A stretch of DNA of 31,504 nucleotides from the NCBI GenBank assembly GCA_013416795.1, contig RQSC01001079.1, forward strand, positions 49,532-81,035, written 5' to 3'. The notes under the pieces were generated by a model. That model had not been told where the DNA came from. It searched no databases and worked only from the letters and a program-made list of their open reading frames with translations. The translations under genes were made by a program, and so were the position numbers. Source of the stretch: Prasinococcaceae sp. CCMP 1430. Its lineage: Eukaryota; Prasinodermophyta; Palmophyllophyceae; Prasinococcales; Prasinococcaceae. This document shows, one piece after another, positions 1 through 9,380 of this stretch (the first letter of the stretch is position 1; each line of letters opens with the position of its first letter).

Positions 1-36
1 GCCGCCCCGGCGAGACGGCGCTCGCGCGCTCGCGCC

Positions 37-1638
37 ATGGGCTGCGGCGCGAGCTCGTCCGCCGCCGCGGCCCACGCCGGGGACCGCCTCGCTCCACTCC
101 CCGCTCTGTCAGGGGCGTCGGCGGGGACGATGGTGCGCGCGTCGCTCGGCGCTGGCGAAAGATCGTCCGCTGGGTCAGTGCTGCCCGACGTGCACAAAAT
201 GTCGTTCTCCCAGCACCCAGAACGCATCAAGCGCTGGGCATCCAAGGGCAATGTCGAGAGCCAGTACACACTCGGCGAGGAGCTGGGCAGCGGTGCGTTC
301 GGCGTGGTGCGCCTAGCTACGCATAATGAGACCAAGACGCAGTGGGCTGTCAAGTGCATGTCGCTGGAAAAGCTCGGCGGCAGCTCGTCTGAGGACGAGA
401 AGGCGCTATGGAACGAAGTGGGACTGCTGCTCGGCCTCGATCACCCCAACATTTGCAGGATGACCGAGTTCTTCGTCGTGGGCGGCGACCTCTTCCTGGT
501 GATGGACCTGCTGGAAGGCGGCGAATTGCTGGACGCGCTCTGCGACAAGGGAAACTACACGGAGAGCGATGCGCGCGAAGTCATGCGGCAGTTGCTCTCC
601 GCCCTGGCGTACCTGCACTCCAAGGGGGTGGTGCACCGGTGCGTGGCGCGCATCTCATAGTCTGTGTGCGCGCACGGCCCCCTCGCGCTCGCGCGCTCGC
701 GCGCCGTGCAGCATCGGCCCCCTCTCGCCCCCTACGCGAGCACCAGAACGCGTGCGGCGCGCTGACGGCGCCCGACTACATCCCTGCCTCGGCGCGAGCG
801 AAACAGTGACATAAAGCTGGGCAACCTCATGCTGCCGTCGGAGGAGGACCAGACGACCATCAAATTGATAGACTTCGGGCTGAGCTTGCGAACGACCGAG
901 GAACATCTCAGCATGCTCTGCGGCACGCCGGTGTACGTAGCACCCGAGCTCGCCACGGCGGTCCTCACGAAACGCAAGCGGCGCAAGCAGGGCCTCGCGC
1001 CGCTCACGTACACGAAGGCAGTGGACGTGTGGGCCTGCGGTGTCATCATGTACCTCCTCCTGGTAGGCGAGGTGCCCTTCAAAGCGGACGACGAAATTGG
1101 CATGTTCAAAACGGTAGTAAACAACCGCCTGCACCTCGGCGGCGAGGACTGGCAACACGTGAGCGCCGGCGCCAAGGCGGCGCTCAAGCGCATGCTCGAA
1201 CGCGACCCGAACAAGCGCGCGACGGCCGCCGACATGCTTTCCGACCCTTGGTTCGCCACAGCGGACGCCGACGTGGACCGCACCGACGGGAGGCTCGATA
1301 ACGCAGCGGCCAAGCTGCGAGCGCTGAAGGCGCGCAGGCGCATGAAGGCTGTGGCCAACACGATTCGAGCTGTGTACCGGATGACAACGACGAACTCCGA
1401 TTCGAGGGAGCAGGTCAACGAGGGCACAGGGGAGGGTGAGGCGGGGGGCGGAAAGGGCAGCGGGCATACACGTAGTGACGCGGACGAGGTGGTCGACGCG
1501 ATCCACAAGGAGGCAAGTCGCGACGGCGTCATGAGCGGCGGTGAGCAGGCTCACGGACCAGCTGCTCATGCCGCCAGTGCTGCCGAACCAGAAAGCGAGA
1601 CCGCAGAAGCGACGCGCGTGTCACGGCTCGAGATGTAA
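37..1638 (+). CDS. CaMK-like Ser/Thr protein kinase with acylated N-terminus
   Basis: Two exons, 37-638 and 807-1638, joined across a 168-bp GTGCGT...CAG intron. The join restores the HRD loop (HR|DIKLGN); product about 477 aa. The sequence shows an N-terminal MGCGASSS, a typical N-myristoylation plus palmitoylation signal, then a full kinase domain: glycine loop GSGAFG (84-89), AVK lysine K106, helix-C glutamate near 127, HRD at 200-202, DFG at 223-225 and APE at 246-248. A basic insert (TKRKRRKQG) lies between APE and the DVW motif. After the kinase core, residues about 367-393 (LKARRRMKAVANTIRAVYRM) form a basic amphipathic helix like the calmodulin-binding autoinhibitory segment of CaM kinases. 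There are no EF hands, so it is not a CDPK despite the CDPK-like N-terminus. I infer a membrane-tethered Ca2+/calmodulin-regulated kinase. The tail is acidic and low in complexity. The family call is secure; substrates are unknown. Confidence 0.9.
639..806 (+). other. Intron of the CaMK-like kinase gene
   Basis: Donor GTGCGT at 639 and acceptor AAACAG ending at 806. The intron interrupts the HRD catalytic-loop codon (phase 2). A CTGAC branch-point-like motif lies at 762-766, about 40 nt before the acceptor. Removing the intron restores an unbroken kinase domain. Confidence 0.9.
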
Positions 1639-1819
1639 GGCAGGTCGCCACGCATGGTTGCGCGCTCGTGCTCGTTTGCAACGCGGGTCCACGCGCCAAA
1701 AGCTGAGATTTGTACACATTAGTCGGCGAACGGGCAAGGCATCGCGCCGTCGCCTTCAGGCGCTCCGCGCCCTCGCAGTTCTTCGCAGGCGCGCCTCCTG
1801 CCCTCTTTTGTCTGTACAT

Positions 1820-2474
1820 TCACGCGCTCGCATCAGCCTCCTCGACGCCAGCCTGCTGGATGAGCTCGCCGATGCTCTTCTCGAGATCGTCGATGCGCGA
1901 GCCCATCTCGTCGATGCGGCCGATGATCGAGTCAGACATGGTCTGGAAGCGAGTTTGCTGCGGAAGGCGGGCATGCATCGGGGGCGCGCGCAAGCGGCAC
2001 AGAAGGCGATACGTCAGCGTCGGCACATGTCGCCGGAACAAGGGCGCCCCGAAGCCCGGACGCCATCCGCGCGCGCGACGCTTTGCAGGGCGCACGCGTG
2101 CGCGTGACGCCTCATGCAAGTCAGTGCTCGTACCATCTGCTGCAGCAGACTCTGCACGAACTCGGTGAGATCAGCCGTGCTCTCGGGCGTTTCGCCCACC
2201 GCAGGAGTGCTTGGCGCCCCAGAGTCCGCCTGCGGAGCCAAGAAGACGCGCACGTAGCGCAGGTGTACGGGCACCGGTCAGCAACGATTTGAGCGCAGCA
2301 GGCGCGCCCGCAGCGCGCGTGAGAGAGAGAGAGAGAGAGTCAGAGAACTCGCCCCAAGTTTCGTCGTTGTCGCCTTCGATTCGACGCCTCGCTAGCACCC
2401 CTTGCTCTGCATCTAGGCTTTCAAACTCCGTGCCCCCCTCGAGCGGCAGCCACGCCCTGCCTGCTCTCGGGCAT
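1820..2474 (-). CDS. HSBP1: Heat shock factor-binding protein 1 (HSBP1)
   Basis: The last two exons are certain: 2229-2134 (32 codons, ending SLLQQM) and 1957-1820 (starting QTRFQTMSD, stop TGA at 1820-1822), joined phase 0 across a 176-bp GTACGA...CAG intron. The product carries the HSBP1 signature: [13 protein letters not shown] followed by [25 protein letters not shown] and QAGVEE. This is the short coiled coil that trimerises, binds the HSF1 trimerisation region and damps the heat-shock response; related proteins also act in WASH-complex assembly. The exon at 2229 is preceded by CTCCGCAG and a CTGAC motif (2281-2277), so an upstream intron is likely. I propose an ATG at 2474 with a 7- or 16-codon first exon in phase (donor at 2453 or 2426). 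Alternatively translation could start at 2274 with no upstream intron. Total 84-98 aa against about 76 in human; only the N-terminal tail differs. Confidence 0.86.
2321..2339. repeat. (GA)n microsatellite
   Basis: Uninterrupted GA dinucleotide run. Read on the minus strand it is a CT-rich tract inside the proposed first intron of HSBP1. Confidence 0.9.
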
Positions 2475-3053
2475 GTGCGCGTGCGCTCCGCCTCCGCGGC
2501 TGTGCACGCGCCTCCGCACTCCGCGCTCTGCCTTCTGCCGCGGCGCATGCGCAAGCGCGCGCGCGCGCGCGCGCGCAAGCGCGCGCACAAGCGCCGCGCC
2601 GCGCGCACTCCCCCACCCAGCACCTCCGAGCACGCACCATGACCGCCTTGGCCCCGCGCCGGGCGCCGCGCCGGTGGCCGTGTGCGCTATGGCGCCGCGC
2701 CCCGCACCCCGCACACGTGGGCATGCGCTCGCGCGCGCTCAAAATAAAAAACGGATGCGCATCCTTAATATTAAACCGCGAAATTCCTTACCAGGTAAAT
2801 GTAAATATAGAAGGTGCACACAAACGACGGATACCAAAGTATCATTTATTGTCATCAGAACGGCTTTGTCATCCAAGGACCCTATTACGTCGATAGAAAC
2901 CCTAATTCGACACCCCTATCCTCGCGGCTGCGCCGGCGGCGGAGGCGGAGGGAGAGGAGGCGGAGGTGGCGACGAGGGAGCTGCGCCGCGGCGTGCGGCG
3001 CGGCGGCTCGCGTTGCCGCACGCGCGCACGGCAGGCGGCGGCGTGCGGCGAGG
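2475..3053. other. Intergenic region with GC microsatellite and AT-rich island
   Basis: No supported gene. The left part is strongly GC-rich, with a (GC)n run at about 2555-2576. From about 2741 to 2910 the composition turns abruptly AT-rich and holds three short palindromes (2752-2763, 2765-2774, 2788-2798) and the motif AAACCCTAATTCG (2897-2909). From about 2936 to 2970 there is a GGC/GGA-rich purine tract just beyond the amidase stop. The AT-rich island is treated in the findings. Confidence 0.6.
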
Positions 3054-3498
3054 CTACGCGGCGCCGCCGTCGAGCGTCGCCAGGCCACCGTACAGCCCGG
3101 GCCGGCGATCGCGGAAGAGCCCCCAGCTCGCGCGCTGCAGGCGCATCCGGTTGAGGTCGAACGTGCCCATCGCCAGCGATATGCCGTCCGCCGTTTCTGT
3201 CGCCACCCCCTCGCCGCTGCCATCGCCTGTCCACCACTCGCATTCGCCGCACAGCTCGCCGGTCGGCCCCGCGACGAATGAGCCGCCGTAGAATGTGATG
3301 GACTGGTCGGTCCCGTCCGCGGCGGGCTCGACGCCGCACCTGTTGGCCGCGGCGAGCACGCACAGGTTGGCGCCGGCGTGCCCGCGCATGACCGTGCGCC
3401 AGTGCTCGCGCGAATCGAGCGTCGGGTCCTGCGGCTCCGAGCCGATGGCGGTGGGGTACAGCAGGATCTCGGCGCCGCGCAGCGCCATGCAGCGCGCC

Positions 3499-3538
<40 letters not shown>

Positions 3539-4019
3539 CGCGGCCGAAGCGCGTGTCAAACACTCGGAAGCCTGTATCGCCGGGCGAGAAGTAGAACTTT
3601 TCTTGGTAGCCCGGGCCGTCGGGGATGTGACTCTTGCGGTAGGTGCCGAGCTCGGTGCCGTCGGCGTCGAACACAACGACCGTGTTGAAGTGCGCCTGGC
3701 CGGCACGTTCGAAGTACGACACCGGCAGGACCACACCGAGCTCGCGGGCGAGCTTCGAGAAGCGCCACAGGAGCTTGTCCGCGCCGGCGGAGGCGCTGCC
3801 GCCACGCTCCCTCGCGAGTGAGAAGAGTGCCTCGTGCTGCACCTGGCAGAAGTAGCGGTCACTGAAGAGCTCCTGCAGCAGCACGACCTGCGCACCCGCG
3901 GCCGCCGCCTTGCGCACCGCCAACTCGGCGCGCGCCTCGTTGGCTGCACGGTCGGCGCAGCACGCGAATTGCGCGGCGGCGACCGTCACGCGCCGGGGCT
4001 CGGGGGCGGGCGGGAGCAT
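3054..4019 (-). CDS. CPA: N-carbamoylputrescine amidase
   Basis: Single-exon 321-aa enzyme of the nitrilase/C-N hydrolase superfamily that hydrolyses N-carbamoylputrescine to putrescine, CO2 and ammonia (EC 3.5.1.53), the last step of the arginine decarboxylase route of polyamine synthesis. The catalytic triad is visible: Glu50 in LLQELF, Lys129 in TYRKSHIPDG and Cys166 in GICWDQWFPE. Family-typical segments include FNTVVVFDADG, GYQEKFYFSPGDTGF, YPTAIGSEP and the C-terminal FDL....R..WGLFRDRRP. The length matches plant and bacterial AguB enzymes (about 290-330 aa), and I see no targeting peptide, so it is probably cytosolic. The start at 4019 is the first ATG and lies 11 residues before the conserved core (VTVAAAQF). 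The gene is intronless and co-directional with the FSIP1-like gene, which ends 168 bp upstream. The identity is clear within the superfamily. Confidence 0.93.
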
Positions 4020-4186
4020 GCCCGCCGCGAAGCCCGCGCGGCCAGGCGCGCAACGGATGAGGCGTCTTCTTGCACGGGGGGCGCCGCGGTGCGCTCGCGG
4101 ACTGGCACCAAAGCGCGAAAGTGACAGACTGGGATCACTGACAAAAAAATTAAAAGCGGTGCCCGCCCGGTGGTCGCTGCCAACAT

Positions 4187-6658
4187 CTACACCGACGGTG
4201 GGCCGCCGCCCGCGGCATCGGCGCCCTCATCAGTGCCCCTGGCGAGAGCGAAAGGCGCAGATACCTTCCCCGCCACCGAGGTGACGCTTGCAGCGATGCG
4301 TGGAGCGGGCGGGCTCGTGGCTGCTGCACCGCCGGATGGGGACGCGTCGGTCGGGAGAGAATCAGGCTCCACGGCCGCCGCCGCCCCGGCGCCAAGTCCG
4401 CACTCCGGCTGCGCGCAGCCAGCATCTACCTCAACTTGCTGTTCTCGCCGTGCCTCCTCAAGGAGCAAGGTGATCTGATCGGGAGTGGCCTTTTCGATGT
4501 GCGAGGTGACCAACGAGCGGATCTGCTTGTCCACGTTCTCCAGAGCGTCTTTCCCCTCCTTCTCGGCGCGCACGCGCTCGAGGTAGTCGTTTCCAGCAGA
4601 CGTAGTGCTCACCGACCACACGGTCGGCGCAGCGGTGCTCGGTCGCACGAGCGCGGCAGCGCTGTCGTCACCTTCGGCAATGTGGTGAGCAGCCTCGAAT
4701 CGCTCGATGCGCGCCTCAATGGCGGCGAGGCGCGCGGCCTCAGTATCGTCGGTCGCAAAGCCGCTCATCCACACGCTCGACACGCGCGACGAGCCGTCGT
4801 CTGTGGCGTCGTCGTCCACTCCATCAGGATCCGCCTCCGCTAGGATGCGTTCGACCAGTTCCTCGTCGGCCTGTGACAGTGAGCCAACGAACACGCTCTT
4901 CACCAGGAGCGCGTTACGACGGAGGATGTCCTTCGGATCGGCCTCCGAGGCACCCACATCGCAATCGTCTCCGTCCCCCTTGCCCGCTCCCACGCCGGCA
5001 AGCGTAATTGCGAGGCGCCGCGCGCGCTTGCGCCTCTTGCGCGCGAGGCGCAGCGCCTCGGCTGCCTTATTGTCCGCGTCCGCCCGCCGTACACCCTGGC
5101 GTTCTTGCATCTCCTGTGGCACGCACTTCCGGAGCCTGGCCTGTGCCGCGGCCTCCGCCGCCTGGAGCTGCTCATCCAGTTTCGACACAGCGGCGATACC
5201 TTCACGCTCCTTTGTCGAGAGGCGGGGGGCGAGGGCGGCGTCCGCCGAGTCGTCGTGCCGATCGCCACCTTCGAGCGTGGCACTGACACGCATGGAGACA
5301 TCCGCGGCAAACGAGCTCAAGCTGCTGAGGAACTCGCTCGCTCGGCGCGAGCGCGTGTCATCTACGTCATCGCTGGGGGGCTCATCCTGTCCGTCGCTTG
5401 GCGCATGGGCCATGACGCGCGCCTCAAGCTGGGCAATAGCGTCATCAACCGATGAGTTGAACGCTGGCCCAAGTTTCACCGCCCCCGCACCGCTTGCGAG
5501 CCGGGACATGTACCCACGCAGTTCGAAGCGACGGGATTCCTGTTTCGATGTGAGCGCCGACAGAACGTCGTCGGCTGAGCTCGAGCACTCGCAAGCTGCT
5601 TGGGCACTGGCGAGCGGCGGCTGGACCTCGTCCTCGACGGCGCCACTGCCGCCTGCTACGACGCGCTGCCCCTGCCCCTCCGCCTCAGCCTCCGCTTGTA
5701 CCTTCGGTGAGCACCGCTCGGGCGCAACGCCAAGAGCTGCCGCTGGTGCCATCATCTGGATCGCAGCCTCCACCTCGGGTTCGATGGACGGTCCCGCGAG
5801 CGAAGGCGGGCCTTCGTCGGCCACATCCGAGTCGGACGCGGGCGACGGCGACGCTTCGTGGTCCTCCGCGGTGCCATTGTCGTCGTTGCAGGCGTTGGCC
5901 AGTTCCTTTGGGAGTTCGATGGCGTCGTTCAGCCTCAGCGATTCCATGTACGACATCAGCTCCGCGCGGCGCGCCGCAGCCGCGTCCTCCTGCTCGACCA
6001 GAGCGCGCGCTCGGCTCGCTCGCAGCGACCCGGCGCCCGCTCTGCCCGCGTCTAACTTTGGCGTCGGAGCGCGCTCAGATCTCGCACTCGACGGCGCTTC
6101 AGCCTCGCACGCCCTAGAGGGTGGCCGCTCCGACCTGCTCGACAGCGGGCGCGCCGCGGACGTGCTCGAGGGGGGGGGCGACTGCTCTTCCTCCACGCCC
6201 GCCACACCCGTCAGGACGAAAAAGCCGCCCGCACTGCTCGCGGCGCTCGCCGGCCGCGACGCCGCGACGGTCGGCGCCATCGGCAGCGCGCCGGACGTGC
6301 GATGCGACATCGAGAGCTGCGCGCCGCCAGCGATTGTCGCAGTGCTCGGCCGCGCCGCCCCCCCATCGACGCTCTGCTTGCGCCGGGGGCCCACCGCGCC
6401 TGCTGACCGCGGCCGTGGCCGCGCGGGGTCGCCGCCGCGCTCGGCATGCCGCCGCTGCGCCCCCGCCTTGCCTCCTGGTGGCTCGGGCGGCAGCTCTTCT
6501 AGCACGCCGCCCCGCCCACGCGGCGTCCCCGCCCGCGACACCCCTTCCACCACCGCCGTCCCCGCCGCGTCTGGGCCCTTGCCGCGTACCCGCACGACGG
6601 GCGACGTGTACGCCATCCCGGGCCGCCGCCGCCACGGCGGTGTGGTGGCGCGCGGCAT
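4187..6658 (-). CDS. FSIP1-like probable flagellar/axonemal protein
   Basis: An open frame of 823 codons with no intron. The first ~220 residues are disordered (Pro, Arg, Ala, Ser rich). Alternating acidic and helical stretches follow, including repeats of the type RRAELMSYMESLRL and RRFELRGYMSRLASG. The C-terminal third has three ordered blocks: GIAAVSKLDEQLQAAE (about 485-500), DPKDILRRNALL followed by an acidic segment (about 574-610), and TEAARLAAIEARIERFEA (about 635-650), then a predicted coiled coil (about 693-740). From general knowledge this order resembles fibrous sheath-interacting protein 1 (..KLD..L / DFIKRN..L / ..L..I...L), a sperm-flagellum protein also found in flagellated protists. 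That assignment is my inference. It is divergent from CEP104, another ciliary gene, across 412 bp, which supports an axonemal role. A start at the second methionine (residue 15) is possible. Confidence 0.62.
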   Translation of the reverse strand: MPRATTPPWRRRPGMAYTSPVVRVRGKGPDAAGTAVVEGVSRAGTPRGRGGVLEELPPEPPGGKAGAQRRHAERGGDPARPRPRSAGAVGPRRKQSVDGGAARPSTATIAGGAQLSMSHRTSGALPMAPTVAASRPASAASSAGGFFVLTGVAGVEEEQSPPPSSTSAARPLSSRSERPPSRACEAEAPSSARSERAPTPKLDAGRAGAGSLRASRARALVEQEDAAAARRAELMSYMESLRLNDAIELPKELANACNDDNGTAEDHEASPSPASDSDVADEGPPSLAGPSIEPEVEAAIQMMAPAAALGVAPERCSPKVQAEAEAEGQGQRVVAGGSGAVEDEVQPPLASAQAACECSSSADDVLSALTSKQESRRFELRGYMSRLASGAGAVKLGPAFNSSVDDAIAQLEARVMAHAPSDGQDEPPSDDVDDTRSRRASEFLSSLSSFAADVSMRVSATLEGGDRHDDSADAALAPRLSTKEREGIAAVSKLDEQLQAAEAAAQARLRKCVPQEMQERQGVRRADADNKAAEALRLARKRRKRARRLAITLAGVGAGKGDGDDCDVGASEADPKDILRRNALLVKSVFVGSLSQADEELVERILAEADPDGVDDDATDDGSSRVSSVWMSGFATDDTEAARLAAIEARIERFEAAHHIAEGDDSAAALVRPSTAAPTVWSVSTTSAGNDYLERVRAEKEGKDALENVDKQIRSLVTSHIEKATPDQITLLLEEARREQQVEVDAGCAQPECGLGAGAAAAVEPDSLPTDASPSGGAAATSPPAPRIAASVTSVAGKVSAPFALARGTDEGADAAGGGPPSV

Positions 6659-7070
6659 GCCATGCCAGTCCGCGCGCGCGGCGCCGCGCGCCGCATTTGC
6701 ACGCGCGCGAGGAGAGGCACACGCACAGACTCGGATTTAGGGTCAGGGTTAGCACACAGCCAAAACCAAAAAAAACTGAAGCTGGAGGGACGCAGGTGCG
6801 GATCAAACGCCCCGCAACGACCACAGCAACAACCCCCCCAAAAAACCAAAAAAAAATCGAACTCACGCACACCCACGCACGCGTGAATATGACTTTGAAC
6901 GTGCACTCAAAATTTGATCGGTCCATCAAAGTGCATGCGAGGCGGGAGGCGGGACGCGGCCCCCCCGTTCCCCAACGGGCCGCTCGACAGCACCACTTGC
7001 CCGAGCGAGGCGAGGGGCGCGCCCGCCACAGCGCGCGCGCGGCCCCGCGCGGCGACTGCGCACGAGGGGG
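6659..7070. promoter_or_regulatory. Divergent promoter region between FSIP1-like and CEP104
   Basis: A 412-bp gap between the starts of two divergent genes, so both promoters must lie here or within the coding regions. The centre (about 6755-6910) is AT-rich with A-runs and is flanked by GC-rich sequence. A telomere-repeat-like stretch, TTTAGGGTCAGGGTTAG, sits at about 6736-6752. I see no convincing TATA box. Confidence 0.5.
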
Positions 7071-9290
7071 ATGGCCGCGGCCGGCGCCGCCGCCGCGACG
7101 GGCGCGAGCGCGGACCCCCCCGACGCCGCCAGCATCAAGCGCACGGGCCGCAAGCTCTTCTTCCGCGTTGAGGGCGCGACGTCCGAGGACCCCGAGCACC
7201 CAGCGCGTGCACTTGCCGTCGGCCCGAGCGCCACCTCCGATGGGTGGCGCTGCGCGCGGTTCTGCGCCTTCCCGCAGGCGCTCACGCTGCGCCTCGAGCG
7301 GCCGGGCAGCCACGTGCGCTCCGTGCAGGTGCTCAGCCACGAGGCGCTCATCACACGCAAGCTAGAACTATGGCTGGGGTACCTGCCGCCCGAGTCCGAA
7401 GTGGGACATCGCCCGCGCGACGAGGTCGAGCCGGTGTGGAAGAGGCTCGGCCACGTGGGCTTTGGGGACAACGAGAAGAACGACTTCGGTGCGCGAGAGC
7501 TCAAAAGCGTCGCGCTCGACGAGAAGCGCGTGACGCACGTGAGGCTGGTGCTCGCCCGTTGCCACGTGAACAAGCGCAACATTTACAACCAAGTCGGCCT
7601 CGTCGCCGTCACCGTGCTCGGCGAGCCCGAGGGGGGCGCGTACGGCCCGTCACATGGCATCGGCGCGGCGCCCACGCCATACGAGCTCGAGCTCGAGCTC
7701 AGCATGGACCCGGCCACAGCGGAGGTGGTGCGCGAGCTTCACTCCGCGAAGGTGGCAGCCGTGTCTCGAGAGGACTACGTCGAGGCAAAGCGGCTCAAAG
7801 AGCACATCGACAGGCTGCGACATGTCGGGGTGCGCGTGGCCCAACTTGAGGCCCGGAAACGACACGCCGAGGCGAGAGAGGACTACGACACGTGCAAGGA
7901 GCTCAAGGCGGAGATCGACGTGCTGAGGATGCACGGGCTACAGGCGGCCACGGGAGCGAGAGCGAGAGCAGAAAAGCGGACGCAGCAGGCGGCGCTGGAG
8001 CAGCAGGTGCAACAGGCGTCGCTCGATCAGCTCACGGCACCGATGCCGCCCCCCCAGAGTCAACGCAGCCTCTCGCGACAGCATGCGGTGGCGGCGGCGC
8101 AACAGCCCATGACGCCGCAGTCGGAGGTGGCGCCGCAAACGCCCGTCGCCGAACCATCGCCAGCCTCTGTCCGAGCCGCGGCAACCCCCTCGCCCGTAGC
8201 GGCTCAGACAAGCGCGCCGGCACCGGAGCTACTCCGTGCGTCCCCTCCTGCAAACGAGGCTGCTCCGCTCGGGTTCAACAAGGCAGTGCCCGCGGCGAAT
8301 GCGTACCAGTCGTACGACGACAGGCCTGTCGATGGCGGCGGTAAGACCCACGCGGAGCACATGGAGCTCCTCGAGCAAGAGGAGAGGGAGCGCGTGCAGC
8401 GTGGTGCGGTTCCAAGCATCCTCTCCGCCGGCGAAAAAGAGGCCAGCGGAGACCTGAGCGCCGAGGCGGCCGCGGGCGCGGCGGGTGCCGAGCAGGCCCC
8501 GTCTGAGCCGTCGCAACCCGAGCCCTTGTCTGCGGCCGACGCGAAGGACGCCCGGCGGCTAATTGAGCTCTTCGGTGAGCACACAATTGCATGCGCCTAC
8601 AGCCGCACCTGGTCGCTGCGCGAGGCCGCGCTGGCCAAGGTGGAGGAGGAAATGTCTGGCGCGTGCGAGAGCGACGCCGCCCTCGCATGCCGCTGCACTC
8701 TGCGGCTGCTGGAGAGGTACATGGCCGACAACAACGTCGCCGTGTTCACGGCCGCCCAAGGCGCCCTGCGAGCGTGCTACGACTGCGCGTCCTTCTACGA
8801 GGCAGACGCCAGCGAGCTGGCGGCGGAGACGGAGAACCTGTGCGTCGCGCTGGTGAAGCGCGTCGGCGACGGCAACTCGCGCATCAAGCAGCAGGTGGAG
8901 AAGACGGTGATCTACCTCGCCGGTCACGACGCCTGCGGCACCACACCCCTCGAAAACGCAATCTGCATATCGCAGAGCGCCAGCAAGAAGGCTTCGGCGC
9001 GTGGCACGGTCGGGCGGCTAGACCTGCTGCTCGATCTCGTACCGAAATACTCGGTGTACGACGGCGACTCCGGCGGGGCGCACTTGACGCTATCGCTGGT
9101 GATGAAATTTGCGGTCGCCGCGTTCGACGACTCGAGCAGCGACGTGCGCAACCGCGCGACCAAGGTCGTGCTCGAATGCTACCAGTGCGTCGGCAACGTC
9201 GTGAAGCGGTATCTGAAGAACGTGAAGCCGGCCATACGCGACGTGCTGGAGACCGGCTTCGAGCAAACAGTCGTCGGCGCCGGCGGGTGA
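7071..9290 (+). CDS. CEP104: CEP104/FAP256-type ciliary tip protein without zinc-finger tail
   Basis: Single-exon 739-aa protein. Residues about 55-185 match the N-terminal jelly-roll domain of CEP104 (WRCARFCAFPQ, LTLRLERPG, VQVLSHE, NIYNQVGLVAVTVLG). They are followed by two UVR-like helical hairpins (REDYVEAKRLKEHIDRLR and AREDYDTCKELKAEIDVLR) that begin the coiled coil. A long Ala/Pro/Gln linker (about 295-480) leads into a TOG domain at about 485-735 (RTWSLREAALAKVEEEM...VRNRATKVVLECY). CEP104 (Chlamydomonas FAP256) sits at the distal tip of cilia and binds tubulin and microtubule plus ends to control ciliary length. The protein stops right after the TOG domain, so the C-terminal zinc-finger array and EB1-binding tail of the animal protein are missing. 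Start chosen at the ATG about 50 residues before the jelly roll. Confidence 0.88.
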   Translation: MAAAGAAAATGASADPPDAASIKRTGRKLFFRVEGATSEDPEHPARALAVGPSATSDGWRCARFCAFPQALTLRLERPGSHVRSVQVLSHEALITRKLELWLGYLPPESEVGHRPRDEVEPVWKRLGHVGFGDNEKNDFGARELKSVALDEKRVTHVRLVLARCHVNKRNIYNQVGLVAVTVLGEPEGGAYGPSHGIGAAPTPYELELELSMDPATAEVVRELHSAKVAAVSREDYVEAKRLKEHIDRLRHVGVRVAQLEARKRHAEAREDYDTCKELKAEIDVLRMHGLQAATGARARAEKRTQQAALEQQVQQASLDQLTAPMPPPQSQRSLSRQHAVAAAQQPMTPQSEVAPQTPVAEPSPASVRAAATPSPVAAQTSAPAPELLRASPPANEAAPLGFNKAVPAANAYQSYDDRPVDGGGKTHAEHMELLEQEERERVQRGAVPSILSAGEKEASGDLSAEAAAGAAGAEQAPSEPSQPEPLSAADAKDARRLIELFGEHTIACAYSRTWSLREAALAKVEEEMSGACESDAALACRCTLRLLERYMADNNVAVFTAAQGALRACYDCASFYEADASELAAETENLCVALVKRVGDGNSRIKQQVEKTVIYLAGHDACGTTPLENAICISQSASKKASARGTVGRLDLLLDLVPKYSVYDGDSGGAHLTLSLVMKFAVAAFDDSSSDVRNRATKVVLECYQCVGNVVKRYLKNVKPAIRDVLETGFEQTVVGAGG

Positions 9291-9380
9291 CCCCCCACCC
9301 CCACCCCCCCCCGCGCGCGCACCTCAGCCAACTCTAATAATAATCGACCGGCTGGATTGGTACAACTATTTTACATTCGA

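Noticed and set aside
655-1569. Long minus-strand frames opposite the kinase
   Set aside because: They overlap a complete, spliced kinase domain on the + strand and show no family motifs.
2814-3281. + strand frame running from the AT-rich island into the amidase 3' end
   Set aside because: Only the first ~35 residues look protein-like; the rest is Arg-rich antisense of the amidase. The island itself is kept as a finding, not as a gene.
4707-6740. Very long + strand open frame antisense to the FSIP1-like gene
   Set aside because: It is Ser/Ala/Arg-rich with no ordered blocks and mirrors the codons of the minus-strand gene. The minus frame has clear helical and acidic segments.
6731-6752. Telomere or interstitial telomeric array
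   Set aside because: Only two imperfect repeat units are present, too few for an array; treated as a telo-box-like motif.
6121-7365. Open frames spanning the divergent promoter on both strands
   Set aside because: Composition-driven frames rich in Arg, Ala and Pro that overlap confirmed starts of two genes.
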